Made by a program: the position numbers and the translations under genes. The notes under the pieces were generated by a model. That model was not told the DNA's origin. It worked only from the letters and a program-made list of their open reading frames with translations, and did not search any database. A stretch of DNA of 64,000 nucleotides from Torreya grandis (taxonomy: Eukaryota; Streptophyta; Pinopsida; Cupressales; Taxaceae): NCBI GenBank assembly GCA_037957365.1, contig JARHVA010005359.1, positions 642,501 through 706,500 on the forward strand. The letters are read 5' to 3'. Shown here piece by piece: positions 11,812 through 24,267 of this stretch (positions are counted from its first letter, which is position 1; every line of letters starts with the position of its first letter).

Positions 11812-14800
11812 TTTTTCCCCTCTTTGAAAGGGCATTGTGAGTGGAAAAAAGTGGAAGGAATAATGGTCTTTAAAATAAAACCATGTTGTGGGTGATTGTT
11901 ACTTGTTGATATTAAGGGATATGATGCCCCCTCAAGGGCACATGTGGGGAAGGATGAGTCAGATCGCCACTCAAAAGAAGAAACATGAAGTGGGATGCAA
12001 TGGATAGATAAGGGGTTGGGATGACATATGTGGGATAGAAGATTAAGAGGATGAGGTAGACATGAGTGCTAAGCTAAAAATTGACAACAATTCCCCTAGC
12101 AAAGACACATGTATATGGAATAGTGGTGATGGATTTCACAGTTGTAGATGTATCCTAAGTAAGGACACATGCATGGGAATTAACTGTAACATGATGATGA
12201 TATGATAGAAGCCCATAAGCTTTAGATGTATCCTGAGAAAGGATGCATGCAAGGGAGAGCTATGGCTAGGATAAGACAATTTGGTAAGATATGATAGGTG
12301 TAACTCAAGGTTAAAATTGATCAATATTATGATGATGACAAGAAAGAGTAAGGGATTGTGATTAATTAACCAAATGATTGGGATGATTCCCTAAGCAAAT
12401 GATCATGTAGGAGGGTGATAGGGGTTAGTTGGGATTAGAGAAGATATGAATCTAGGTTGGATTAGGCAGATAGGAAGGATGGCTAGGAGGGGGTGGGGGG
12501 TTTGATATAGGCAATTGGTGAGTTTGGGAGGTCATTTACATTCTTTATTTGTAGAGATCCAAAGATTGAGCTGAGAAACATGGACCACATTCCTAAATCT
12601 TCACATCATGGTTAGAAAGTCCAAATGTATTAGTGGGTACCTGAGGGAGGACCACCACTGAGTGTATCTCCCATTGTATGTGGTTATGAATGGAGGTGAA
12701 TACTAGGTGGATATAGGTATGAGATGAAAATGTGAAGGGAAATATATGATGAGGATAGTGGGTGGAAAGGGGATAATCAATATATGTCGGATGGCACTAT
12801 GATTATAGGGAATTAATGTGCTATGAAGTGAATGTGATGTGGTTAAAGATATGAAATGGGACTAGATGTTTTGCAATCAATATAAATAATGGAATGTTTA
12901 TGGGATGGATGAAAGTAGGATAATGTCTACAAATAAAGATGTGAAGAGATGGTGGTGCTAAGTGAGATGAATCCTATGTGGTGGGGGTGAGATAAGAAAG
13001 TGAAAATGATATGGACAAAAGGATATGAGGATGTGGGATGGTCCAAAGGGATATGACAAAAGGATAGTGGACACTAAGTGTTATGGGATGGGTAGTGCTA
13101 CTAATTTGATGTAGATTGATGGGATATTATAGTGTGAATATGTAGAAGATAGGGTATATGATGGTGAAAGATATATAAATGATCAAGGAGAAAGGGATGA
13201 TATTAGGATGAGTGTGGAAAGTGATATAGAATGAAAATAGGGTGGATTAAGGTGAAAATGGTATAGAGGGAAGAAAAAAGATGATGTGATATGGATAGTC
13301 AAGATAAGATGATGATGGGATGATGGAAGTGATCCTATAAGTTTTCTAAGGTATGCACACAAAAGATATGGGTATAGTTGACTTAGTTAACAAATAAAAT
13401 GGGCCTTATCAAAACACATAAAAAAATTAGGAACATATACATCCATAATTAGTAAACCATATGGGAGAGTAACATGATGTCCAAACCATCTAATGGATAC
13501 ACAAGTGAGGTTTTAGGCTAGTGAACTATTAAAAAATCAACCAAAACCTCTCAACCTTGCTTGTTCTTGATGGTCACTTGGGCACTGATACTGACATTGG
13601 TAGTGGAAAACCTATTATGGCTGTAGGCTCCTATTATTATGTTAACATAAGGATCTAAGGGAATACCCTATATACACAAAGGTATGATGGGGCCCAAGTA
13701 TATATAGGAAGATGTCTGATTGCCCTAGGTATATGGACTTAATCATGCCTCACTCCATATAACCCTTTATGGGATATTCCACATAAAACATAATGATAAT
13801 TCTCTCCTAATATTTATACTCCACCAAAAAAGGGGGTGTGGTTAACACGTGGTGGTGAAATATAAGATAATAACTCCTAAAGACTAAGCCACATGCATGG
13901 TGATGAAATCCAAATCATGTGCTATCCTATGGAAGGTTTATACAAACATTCAAACTCATGATATAATTAACTAACCATTATAATTACCTATGTGAGATTC
14001 ACATGATATGATAGATTATGTACACACAAATAAACAAACAAATTATATATGCACACACACACAAGTATCAAGAAAAGCTAATGATTAACTACTAATGATA
14101 ATGTAATAACTATGAAAAATACTTAATCAACAATGATCAAAATAGGCACCCCCTTTTCATGTGACACAAAGGTTAAAAATCCACTAAGGGTGCCTTAAGA
14201 GTCCAGAAAGACCTACAAAATGGTCAAAAAAATCTAAAACTACAATACCACTACTACACATACCATTATTAGTAGGAAAATATCACTACTAGGAAAGTCA
14301 TGGTATTGCATAGCTTAATTTATGATCCTAAATTGAGCTAAAAAGTACTATATCAGACTTTCACAAACTAAAAATGATTATAGAGCTTCCTTTTTTATAC
14401 AATTATTGATATCAAAATTTTATAAAATATAAAATCAATTTATAAAATATAAAATTAATTTATAAAATAAAGATGTTCAATATTGCTACTCCAAATAATA
14501 ATCCTGCTACTTGCAAGACAATCTCACGACTGTAAAAGTAGCGGTATTGTTAAATTTGGATAGACTCCAATGATCTTCCCTTGGACATTATAGACCCTAT
14601 AAGACCAAATCACCCTCAATAAGTTTGGATGTTTTCTTTCATTTACAAAATAGAACATAAATGAAATGCTAGAGAAGCAAAAGACCAAGAGGGAAGAGTT
14701 TTGACTTGGTTATACTAAGAAAATAATACCACTACTTATAATGCAATACCACTAGTCTCAAAGTAGAGGGATTGTTCAAACTAAACTAAATCTCCTCTTG

Positions 14801-15523
14801 ATAATGTTCCTTAGTTTTTTCTTTATTGAAGATAGGTTAGATAGCAAAACACAGAGAATCTATAAAAGAAATAAGTAGCTTAGAGTAACAAATTTTATAG
14901 GAGGTTGGACTGGGGTGTACAATACCATGATTGAGATTAACAATACCATGACTACAAAAGTATCAAGATTGTCAAAATGAATGTTGATGATCCTCTGGTA
15001 GTTCTTCAAGGAGTAATGTCTTTCTTACACACCATAAACAACACACTTGAAAAAAATGGGGTTAATTCGCTAGCTATCTGAATGTGAAAAATATTGAGTT
15101 ACAATACCACTACTGGGAATAATAATATCACTAATAACAAAGAAATACCATGACTTTAAGATTACTAGTATTGTCAAAAATTAATGGAACTGATTTTTTA
15201 TTGAAATATCACTACTAGGAATGATGACCCTGCTATTAATAGAGCAATACCATGATTTGCAAAGTGGTAGTATTGTTCAAACATAACACCCTACTAAATC
15301 CTTGACCACTAATAGTTTAACATGTAATACCATGATTATTATTAATGATACCACTATTGTAATATCATGACTGGTAGAGCAATACTTCTATTCTCAAAAC
15401 CACATGAAAACTTCAAAATTTGTGATTGATTTATCTTCTAGTTGGTCCTGCAATCATCCAAAATGCTTCTAGCAAGAGTGTTAGCCTAAATAATAGAGGT
15501 AGGTCCCACTATGGTTGCAAAAA
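11812..15523 (-). mobile_element. Internal region 2 of element A (noncoding)
   Basis: 3,712 bp, the second copy of 7392-10908 with several indels. It holds a segment (about 12555-12650) with no clear partner in unit 1, ending GGGAGGACCACC. It ends in the primer-binding-like site at 15504-15523. The AATACCACTACT-rich zone runs about 14230-15420. No conserved ORF is shared with unit 1. Confidence 0.75.
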
Positions 15524-16426
15524 TCTGAACCAAATTTAGGATTCAAACAAAATATTATCAAAGAGATAATTAAAACCCAAAGATAATGACACCAATAGGA
15601 AGGGATAGAAAAGGTGAATTAGAATGTAGTGTCCATGCTTACCATTATTTTTACCTTCTCATAACTCTGATCCAAGATTTGTATGCTTGAATATGATTGT
15701 TGGATTTCTTGGAGATGTTTGAAAATGGTTTGGATATGCTTGATAAATGACTACCATGTGCTATGATTTCACTTCTTTATTCATTCATTCATTTCTTTAT
15801 TAGCTTGAGCAAGTGAGGGTGTGTTGGTTTTATAGATTCATGGAGGGAGATATTATGGTCTAAATTTGAACTTTGGGCCATCAAGTTCTAGGGTGGAGGA
15901 TTTTCCATGGAATTTTTAATTCCATAAAATCCTCTAGAATAAAGAATTTAGAGGATGATGGCTAGAATGGAGAGATTTATAGAACTCTCTAATTATAGAG
16001 TCCTCTTTATATGGTTTTAGGGGTTTAGGAAAGGCTAGTTTAGGGTGGTGGATGGGTAGGTAGATTATTTTGAAATTTTTAATTGCCAAGTGGGATTAGG
16101 GGTAGGCTTAGTGGAGATTAGGTTTTGTTTAGGGATTTGAATAATAGGATTAGGATTCCTAGGGATGCAGGAATACCTAGGGGATATGCTAATAGGTGAC
16201 TAGGTGGGGTTATGGAAATTAAAAACTACCATATAATAGATAATTAGGATTGGATTAGGATAATAGTATATTAGAGGGAATTAATGGAGTAATGGGATGG
16301 GCTAAGGTTAGTGAAATGTAGATTAATGGGAGGGGATATTAGATTTATGGCTAAGAAGTGGAATTAGTGTCAACTAATAGGAATATTAGTTAGTTGCAAT
16401 GGATCGAGAAAATTTAGGTGTATATA
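15524..16426 (-). repeat. LTR 3 of element A
   Basis: 903 bp. It starts TCTGAACCAAATTTAGG (TG changed to TC) and ends GGTGTATATA (CA changed to TA), directly followed by the GTAGG target duplication. Confidence 0.88.
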
Positions 16427-17500
16427 GTAGGCACCTAACGGACTAGTATGATAGTCATATGGTAGATTGAGTGTATGGTGTTCTATGACTATAATCTCAT
16501 GGATATTACTTGGAGAATGAAATTTTAAAAATGAGGGTAACAAGAAGACATTTAATTCATGGTTATTAACCTATCTACACCCTCTAAAACCACTAACAAA
16601 GTATGGAAGTCTACAAAATGGTTGAAACCTACTTGTTACATAGAAAAGTGCTTCCTCTTGAAACTTAAAGTAATTGGTTCATAAAAACACCTTGAAATAG
16701 GAAAAAAATAATGGGTAACATGAAAGGATATATTAAACAACACATAGAAACCACCTTATCAACTGGATTGTACAAAATTACTCAAACCAAGGCAAAACCT
16801 ATAGGATACATAGATTAACACGTAGAAAAACATAGCTTTATGAGGATGATTCATAAATCATAGACCACCATTATTAGAAATATTTTTATGAATATTTATC
16901 TCTCTAATTTTACTTTCACCTCCCAAATTATTTTGACTTGGAAGCTCTCCAACTATCTATACCAAGTACAAACTTGAAGACTAGTTCTATTTGCCTATAA
17001 GGGTGAAAAAGGAGTAGAATGGTTTTGGGAATTTTTAGAACTTCTAAAGTGTTTCAAGTATTGATATGAATATAAATAGGCTAAATATTTATTCCATGAC
17101 CTTTTGTCATGTATCACACTTTCCCATGGGCCATATAAGTGCCAAACTCTTCTCTTTTCTCAAGAAAACTACTTTTTTTTTGAAGCTCCTACCACTTTTA
17201 GTTATAAAAAACTATATAAGACATAATATGACACACGGAACATGAAATATCCCTTATTACACCTTTACACTTCCCTAAGAGGCCATACAACTCATTAAAT
17301 TCTCTATTTTGACCCTAAAAATGACTCAAAATGATATAAGGACTACTATGACTTATGATTAAGGCTTATGTGATATTAAATAACATAAAATTAGCTGTGA
17401 TATACCTTTTTATATAATATATTAGACCCCCAAACAACTATACATAACTTTTTACCTATAGGGGTACCAATTTAACCTCCAAAGTCAAATTTTGTCAACA

Positions 17501-17530
17501 AATTGGTGACTCATAAGGGTAGTATGCCTG
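17501..17530 (+). promoter_or_regulatory. Primer-binding-like sequence beside the left LTR of C (conflicts with minus orientation)
   Basis: Directly after the left LTR end (GTCAACA) comes AATTGGTGACTCATAAGGG. It resembles the TTTGGCGACTC primer-binding region I recall from Ogre/Tat elements, with CG changed to TG. If real it would put C on the plus strand, against the site at 54394-54416. On the minus strand it is not purine-rich, so it makes a poor polypurine tract. Confidence 0.35.
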
Positions 17531-17784
17531 CTATACTAACTAGAACTATAGCCTTATTATTCAATTAGGCTTAAGGAGTCATACAAAGTCTAAAACAAAA
17601 CAAGGAGAAATTTGAGCACTTTAAAACCATGTTTTGATTAAGACAAGACCACTTGACTACCTCAACTACACAAAAAAAAGGACACACACAAAGCAAAAAA
17701 AACACACTAAAAAGACACACATGCTCAAATAACTTAGGAAAAAATAGGAAGAAAACAACTATATAAAACTAAAAATTAATCATA

Positions 17785-19923
17785 CCTCCCTTTCTAGGAT
17801 CAAAAATAAAGTTTCTTGCATCTCCTTCTTCATGAGATGAATCATGGTGCCAAGCATGTTGCTCTTTATATTGAACACTTGATGGATCAAATATACTTCT
17901 TAGCACTTCACTTATGATGATCTTAAATAGACCATATTCAAATATGTATCCAATGTAAAATTATTCCTCTTGGCCTTGTACATACCTCATATTGCTTCCT
18001 ACTCTTCATCTCATGATCAACTCTCATCTTCTTTGTAGGCATGATCTCAAGAGGAGTAATTTCTTGTTCCTTTAAAGGTTGAGGGCAGCAGAAGCTTGTA
18101 TTGACCTCCAAATGCTAAGGTTAATTTTTATCTTTCTCATCCATGTCATTTTGAAAAATGTTATCCTACTCACCATCACATGAAATCAACTCTAAAGAAG
18201 TTGTAGACCCCTTGAGAGACTCAAACTCATTGCAAATGTTTTTGAATTGATACCATAAGTCCACATATTATTTTTAATTAGCATCTTAAAGGGTAAAAAT
18301 AAGATAATATATTTCATATTATTCTTTAAAATCCAAAAAGACTTCTTCCAAAAAAATTTCCTTAACATAAGGAAGGCATTCTTCATTATCAACCAAACAA
18401 GAAGACTCAACATAATGACTCACATCTTATTCAACACTTTATACATCTTGAAGGTTCTTAATTTGTGTCTCAGATATCATAATATGATCTTGATTCTCAA
18501 GGCCAGTAATATCTTCCATCTCTTTCTCCTTCTTGGTGATGTCAAGACTAGGCATCTTGAAATCTGGTGACCTAGCCCAATGAGGCTATCAAAGAGTCAT
18601 ACTTTATTCAAGCAAGAGTTATGAATTTTTCTCAACAAAATTCTCCTATTTATATTACCATACCATATTTACATTAAGGCAAAGGGTGATGGGGTTAGGA
18701 AAAGATGAACTAGTTGGTGGAGGTAGAACATAGGGCTCAAAATCAAATTGAGAATGCATTACAGGGGATTCTTTTGGGAGCTCTTGAGGAAGGGGAGATA
18801 GACCTTGGGATAAGATGGCTTGGTTATCTTCCTTTTACTTTAAAATAACTTCATTCACATTTTATTCAACTTTCTAACTCTCTTGAGGAAGGATAGATGG
18901 GGTATGTTTAGGCATATGATCTTTTTTTGGGTCTAAACCTTCCATCACACCTTGACTTAGCAACTTCATCTTTAATTCCAACTATTTAATTTTATTGGCT
19001 AGGTTATCTTGGAAAATTATCTCTTGAATTTTATAGGAATAGTCATGATGATAGGTAATATAATAGGGCTGACATGGAATATAAGGAGTCTCTTGAGGAA
19101 GGGTGGGAGGGACATGCAAAGGATTAAGTTCATTCTCAACTTCACACTATTTATCAATGCTTTTATCCTCTTTCTTTCCCCATGATTCCACTATATTATT
19201 ATAGCTTATGATTTTAGGATTAAAATTTTTCTCTTGAGGTGGTGATGCAATTTTAGGAGTGAATGAAGTTTTCAAGAAACTTGGAATCTCCTTATGCTTG
19301 GATTCTCCACCTTGTCTCCAACATGGAATCTCATATCCAGAGGTAACTTCTTGAGGTGGGGATGTAATTAGAGAGGGTAATGAGGGATTATATTCCACTT
19401 ATTTTTATGATGACATCAAATACTACATATTCATATTAGCCAACTCAATTTTCCTATCAAGATTAGCATCAAAAACAAGGTTTTTTTCAACTCTCTTCCA
19501 ACTGATTGGGAAAAGGATAACTTTGGCAGGATTTATTGGGCTCATTAATAGGATTTAAGTAGGAATAATATCACTCTTGGGGAAGTGTATATGAATGATA
19601 ATAGGTATGGTGAGTCTACCTTTCATGAATTCTTATCCTATCCTCTAAGGAAAAACTAGGCCACTCACATTTAGCATCTCACTTGTAATCCTTTACCAAT
19701 TGGATCTCTCAATAGGTGTCCACTCTCTTTTAAATATCTCTAACACATCTCTCACCTTATGTATAAGATGACTAGGAACCTCTTGAAAATATCCCATTTG
19801 TGTGTCAAGATCTAACATGTACTTCTCATAGCCAAAAAGAGTTTGCTTGAAAGTGGAAATGGATTGACTTGAGAAGTGGGTATGTGCATAGAGTTGGGGG
19901 ATAATTCTTTGGACATAACCCAT
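17785..19923 (-). pseudogene. Proline/glutamate-rich reading frame of unknown function, about 700 codons, broken
   Basis: The minus strand keeps long coding-like stretches from an ATG at 19923 (MGYVQRIIPQLYAHTHF) down to about 17785. They run mostly in one frame to about 18670, with roughly eight stops, and then in a shifted frame. Visible traits are PPQE/LPQE repeats (SPPQEVTSG, ASPPQEKN, LPQETPYIP, PLPQELPKE), a proline stretch LPPPTSSSFPNP, and acidic helical segments (TKKEKEMEDITGLENQ). No zinc knuckle, protease or polymerase motif is seen. In a minus-oriented C it would lie just before the 3' LTR, where Tat-lineage elements often carry an extra ORF of unknown function; this link is inference. 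A decayed gag is the main alternative. Confidence 0.45.
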
Positions 19924-20062
19924 AATACATGTGTTATAAAAATAACAAGGACATGTTATTAAAAATTATATAAATACATATGTGTTATAGGAATGCATAC
20001 ACATTTCTATAAGTTTCAATAATACATACACATTATTAAAACTATAAAACAAGAAAAACCCC
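19924..20062. repeat. Direct repeat shared with 50205-50318
   Basis: Both copies contain ACATATGTGTTAT, then AATGCATACAC about 30 bases on, then AACAAGAAAAA with CTCATA. Each lies just upstream of a minus-strand reading frame (ATG at 19923 here; the frame starting near 50046 there). They may be copies of one promoter or element end. Confidence 0.5.
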
Positions 20063-20259
20063 TCATACTCCTCATTCTTCCCATTCATGTTTTACCCTCA
20101 AGCTTGCATTTTTGTGTGTAATATTCAATTTTTTCCCTCCATTAATTAGATCAATGATGATACCATGAAGAAGAGGTTTCTTTAATAGATTAAATTAATA
20201 TTTTTATTTTTTGTGAATATGAATTACATCTAATTTAGTTTTTCATTTTTCTCTAACAG

Positions 20260-21240
20260 GGCAGCATGTTCCACCTAATCCTTCACTTAACCTTCTGCCC
20301 AACCCTCCTAATCCTCTATCTAACCCTCTTGTAGTTCCCATAGATCCCCTAAGAAACCAAGAGGATATAGTTGTTCACATAGTAGAGAAAAAAATTAAAA
20401 TTGAGAAAATAATTAGGATAATGAGGGAGCCCACTTCCACAAACACCCACCACACCTATTTGACCAATAACATAGAGTTAGTATTAGGTCAAGTTGACTT
20501 GATAATGAGTCATATTGATATATATAGGTCATATAGAGATAGTTTTAGGGCATACTATGATGATAAATTATCATCATCTAAGGTGAAGAATAAAAATATA
20601 ACAAAAGATCAAATTTGTACCTTATGTATTGACCCAACCACTAATGCCCCATTTACCATAATGACTAAATGTTTCCAATCAATTGATGCCAACATGATTT
20701 TATTAAGGCCAATTTTTAGGAATGATGATGGATGGTATTTGACTATCCCCCTTGTAATAGCCATGAGGTTCCTTTGTACTTTTTGAGAAAACTCTATTAC
20801 AAGTTTTTCTGTAATCAATTTTCAAACTACTTTGACTATGGTGAGTTTTAGGGCTAAGGAAAATGTTTTGTGTAGGATCGATTAGGTGCATGTCATCAAC
20901 CTAATTAGCCTACAAAGATCCCTACACAAAAGCCACTTTATTTAGAGATTCCCTCTATGGTGATAGAGGTTGTGGAGATAGACACTTTGCATTCTCTTAA
21001 TGCACTTAATGATACACTCATTCATCATATGAGTAGACTTTCAAAGATAGATGCTCATGATAATCTAGTTAGTGGTCATACCTAACCCCATCCATGTATA
21101 TATTGTGGTGCTATATGCACTAGACCTTCAAATGATGATGGTGTCACTTTAGGGGGCTTGGAGGATATGGTCTTGATTGATGATTTAATGGTAAACACAT
21201 TTGGATTGGATATGTTGGGAGTCTCTACACACATGCATGT
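20260..21240 (+). pseudogene. Plus-strand exon-like reading frame, frameshifted, unknown (possibly a zinc-binding domain)
   Basis: A good 3' splice site precedes it (pyrimidine tract then CTCTAACAG, ending 20259). The frame is open from about 20262 to 20786, starting QHVPPNPSLNLLPNPPNPLS. It then appears to shift near 20740, where the next frame reads WY.YPPCNSHEVPLYF and FFCNQFSNYFDYGEF. That layout is loosely reminiscent of an RPA-type Cys zinc site (WYYP.C..C...YYC..C), but the second cysteine of each pair is missing. Further on, coding-like text continues to about 21240 with few stops (IEVVEIDTLHSLNALNDTL, HPCIYCGAICTRPSNDDGV). Minus-strand ORFs at 20609-20818 and 20703-20891 are shadows. 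The function is not recognised. Confidence 0.4.
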
Positions 21241-22424
21241 ATCTTTTATATAAATTTCATGTTAAATTTTTAATTTATATATGCATTTATGTAAAAATAT
21301 AAAAGTTAATTTACAAGTTTAAATTTAATAATATATATGATTTTTTTTATGTTCTAGGAGAAGACATTGACTTAAATATCATAACTAGTTAGTGGGTTAA
21401 CCTAGGATACTACATCTATGCATGTTAGTATGATACCATATACATTTACAAAGGTAAAATTTAAAGTGAATCTTATATACATTAGATGTACATTCATACA
21501 CCTTAAGTGCATCTTTTGTAGATTTTGTGTAAGAAAATATAAAATACCTAATTTATAATTTTGTTGGGATTTTTATTGTTTGATATATTAACATGGATTG
21601 ACATAACTTGTTAGAAACTCATCCTCCATCTCCACTATGTTTTCAATAACCAAAATAGCAAGTTGAACATTTTATTGATATCCCATTAAATGTAGGTTAC
21701 ATAATGGGTCAATCCCAATAATTAAAATTGGATGTACATATATATAGAATTAATTTTTTTAATATTGTTTGGTATAATATATTTTTATCAATTTTGCAAT
21801 TGAGCATAACATGTCTTCATCATTATGCACACTAGTTTTTTCTTTTAGATACTAGGCACATAGCCAAACACTTGATACCTTATTATCCTAATCCCATAAA
21901 GCGATTCAATCTCTATGATTGATATCCAAAATGGTCATTTTTATAAATTCAATTCCCATCTTGATTCCATTAAAACATAATAATTTCATCTCTATCTATG
22001 GAGTTATAAATTTAGATGGCATAGCCTCTTAATCCTATTGTACCTAGTCAATTCCATTAGTTTTTTGGGAGAGTGTCCATTAGATCCCACTAGTTTTTTG
22101 GGAGAGCCTTGAATATAAACTATAGCCTATATGCATATAACATAGGCCTTGCAACCATATACAAATAGGAAACCTCAACCCTATATAGATAGATGGGGTT
22201 GAGTAGTTTGTTACCACCACCTACTTAGGAGGCCCAAAGACATACTATATCTAGTTGGGGGAGAGGTTCTATCTATATCCATTGGTGTAGAGCTATATCA
22301 ACATCTATACCAAACTCTACCTATATCTTTTCCTTTCAAGGTTTTCCTTCATCCATTCGTAACTCATTCCCTTAGTCCTTTGGTCAATAAAATAAAAATG
22401 ATATTATTAGTAAAATAAATCCTT
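21241..22424. other. Noncoding interior of C with a short duplication
   Basis: AT-rich DNA without a coding signal. A 19-base motif (ATTAGTTTTTTGGGAGAG type) is repeated at about 22055-22073 and 22090-22106, separated by a related spacer. Nothing else stands out up to the target duplication of element B. Confidence 0.4.
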
Positions 22425-22429
22425 CTATC
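22425..22429. repeat. Probable target-site duplication of element B, left copy (CTATC)
   Basis: CTATC directly precedes the first LTR of B, and CTATA (32145-32149) directly follows the last one, four of five matching. Confidence 0.55.
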
Positions 22430-23185
22430 TGTATGAAATAAAAAGTGCAAAGACAAAGAACAAGTCTATTCTAAGCTAAATTCTACCAAAGTTAGAGAAA
22501 TAAATGCAAGAAACAATAATCAAAACCTTCATAGTTTAGACACAAGAATCCTCCATTGTGATTCAAATCTAATTTGCTCTATTAAAATGTGGTGCTCAGT
22601 TTTCTAATGCAAAGGTGAAATGGGCAAAGCTTGGATGCAAAAATGGATGAGTTTTATTTACTTGATTATATTTGTGATCTATCAATATTGTGATTGATTG
22701 AATTATTTTTGATTTCAAAAGAGGACTATGAAAATGGAGATTTTCAAGCCTATTTATAGAAACTTGAATAACAATATGATGATGGAGAATTAATTGGACT
22801 TTTTCAAGGTTCTAAATGATCAATGGTTGAAGATGAGTCCTCATACATAATGATACAAACTATTCAACCAAGTGGAGCAAAAATAGGGGTTAGTTAGAAT
22901 ACTTAGTCAAAATGGATTGACAACTTAGTGGAAGAGTCATAGGAAGTGGATGTTTTAATGGATTTGGTTGGAATGAGAGAGAAAAAAGTGGAAGAAGTTT
23001 GAACTGGTAAATTAGGGAATTAAATAATTAAAATAAATAATAAAAGGTGAAAATTTGACTTTTTCAAAAGTATTTTAATAAATAAATAAATTAATTTTAG
23101 GAAGAAATGTTAATTATTAAATTAAGAATAATGATAAAATAAATAAAGGTGCATTTTGACACTAAATAAAATTTATGTGTCTACA
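22430..23185 (-). repeat. LTR 1 of element B
   Basis: 756 bp; matches 24268-25019 and 31389-32144, for example the shared CAAAACCTTCATAGTTT and TTGCTCTATTAAAAT. Confidence 0.88.
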
Positions 23186-24267
23186 TTTTCCCCTCTTTGG
23201 AATGGTGTTTCAAAGTAATACTATTTCAAATAATATAAGAAGATTATATAAAAACAAAAGAATTGCCCCAAATGAATGAAAATGAGTATGATGATGCCAC
23301 CTCAAGGATTTATGTGAGAAACAGACAAACACTAAAAATTGATGAAAATAGAAAATAGTTAAATGGATGAATGAAAAATCAAGTTAGTTCATGATTGATG
23401 TCAAAGTTGCAATGTATTAGTAACATAAAAGAGTTGTCCTTAGTAAATTAATACTAGAGCTTTAATTTGAAAATCAATAATTTAAACCACTTGAAGATTA
23501 CATGCTTATTTTTATTTGGTAATGGCTCAAGGGCTGAAGTAGCAGGTGTGGGAATGATATATCCCAATAATAATAAATTTTAGATCCATAAATAGAAAAA
23601 AATTATTGAGTTTGAAAATGATTGGTGAATTTCACATTGATAAATGTTTACAAAATTTTGAAATCAATCTTGAAATAATGTGATTTAATGGTTCTATAAA
23701 TTTTAAAATGGATGAAGAATTAGTATTATGGAGAAATGAAAATGAGAAAACTATCATCAATAATATAGATACGTGTCTCAATGCTAATGTTTGTAAAATT
23801 GTAGATGGTACATGTAAAACTATTTACCCCTAGTTGTTAAATGTTAGAGAAGATATTGGGAAAAATTACATGTCCCACTTTAAATACTTTATGCTTAGAT
23901 TGTGCTCAGACTCAAGGGTCATGAGCATATGTAGAAATGATATATCCCAATGATGGTAATCCATAGGCCAAAAAATAAAAAATATAGATTGTCCAATTTG
24001 TGATAAAGATTAAAAAAATTGATATTTGCAAGCATGGATAAGGAGATATAACACTTTAATTAAATGATAATATAAAACTTGGATGAAATGGATGATGGAA
24101 AAGGTGATGGATAAGATGACCCTAAAGATCATGTATCTATAAGTGATACCTCCATAACCCACTTAGACAATGTCTATGCATGGATATCAAACTATTTGTA
24201 GTTTTCCCAAGTATGGGAATAGATGTGATGATGTAATATAATATAGTCCCACTAGGTGTGAAAGAAA
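23186..24267 (-). mobile_element. Deleted internal region of element B
   Basis: Homologous to 25020-26080 (polypurine-tract side). At GATGATGTAATATAATAT it jumps to AGTCCCACTAGGTGTG, the primer-binding side. Roughly 5.3 kb including gag is missing relative to the long internal. Confidence 0.75.

Larger units (their letters stand above)
6496..16426 (-). mobile_element. Element A: tandem three-LTR retrotransposon (LTR-internal-LTR-internal-LTR)
   Basis: Three direct copies of a roughly 900-bp LTR (6496-7391, 10909-11811, 15524-16426) alternate with two homologous internal regions of 3,517 and 3,712 bp. LTRs begin TGTGCACC, TGTGAACC and TCTGAACC and end TATACA, TATACA and TATATA. A single 5-bp target duplication brackets the whole, so the trimeric-LTR form is one locus. 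On the minus strand the sequence next to the LTR ends is a polypurine tract (AATAGGGGAGAAA at 7392-7404) and the other side reads TTTGGCAACCACAGTGGGAC, a primer-binding-like site. This sets minus orientation. No gag or pol is recognisable. Size and lack of coding fit a non-autonomous large retrotransposon derivative, which is an inference. Confidence 0.9.
2597..17500 (-). mobile_element. Left LTR of element C, interrupted by element A
   Basis: The parts 2597-6495 and 16432-17500 align along their length with 54421-62099. Landmarks are the CTCTCCTCAT block (2637 and 54469), AGGGCTAGCTCCC (2716), the AAGTCCAAGGGTCACAAGG block (3294 and 55211), GTGACCTCCCATTTGGGCAC (4620, 56612 and 59058) and AGTATGATAGTCATATGG (16444 and 61036). 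Element A splits it at 6496-16426. Apart from the alignable 65-codon ORF at 6297-6494 it appears noncoding. Confidence 0.75.
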
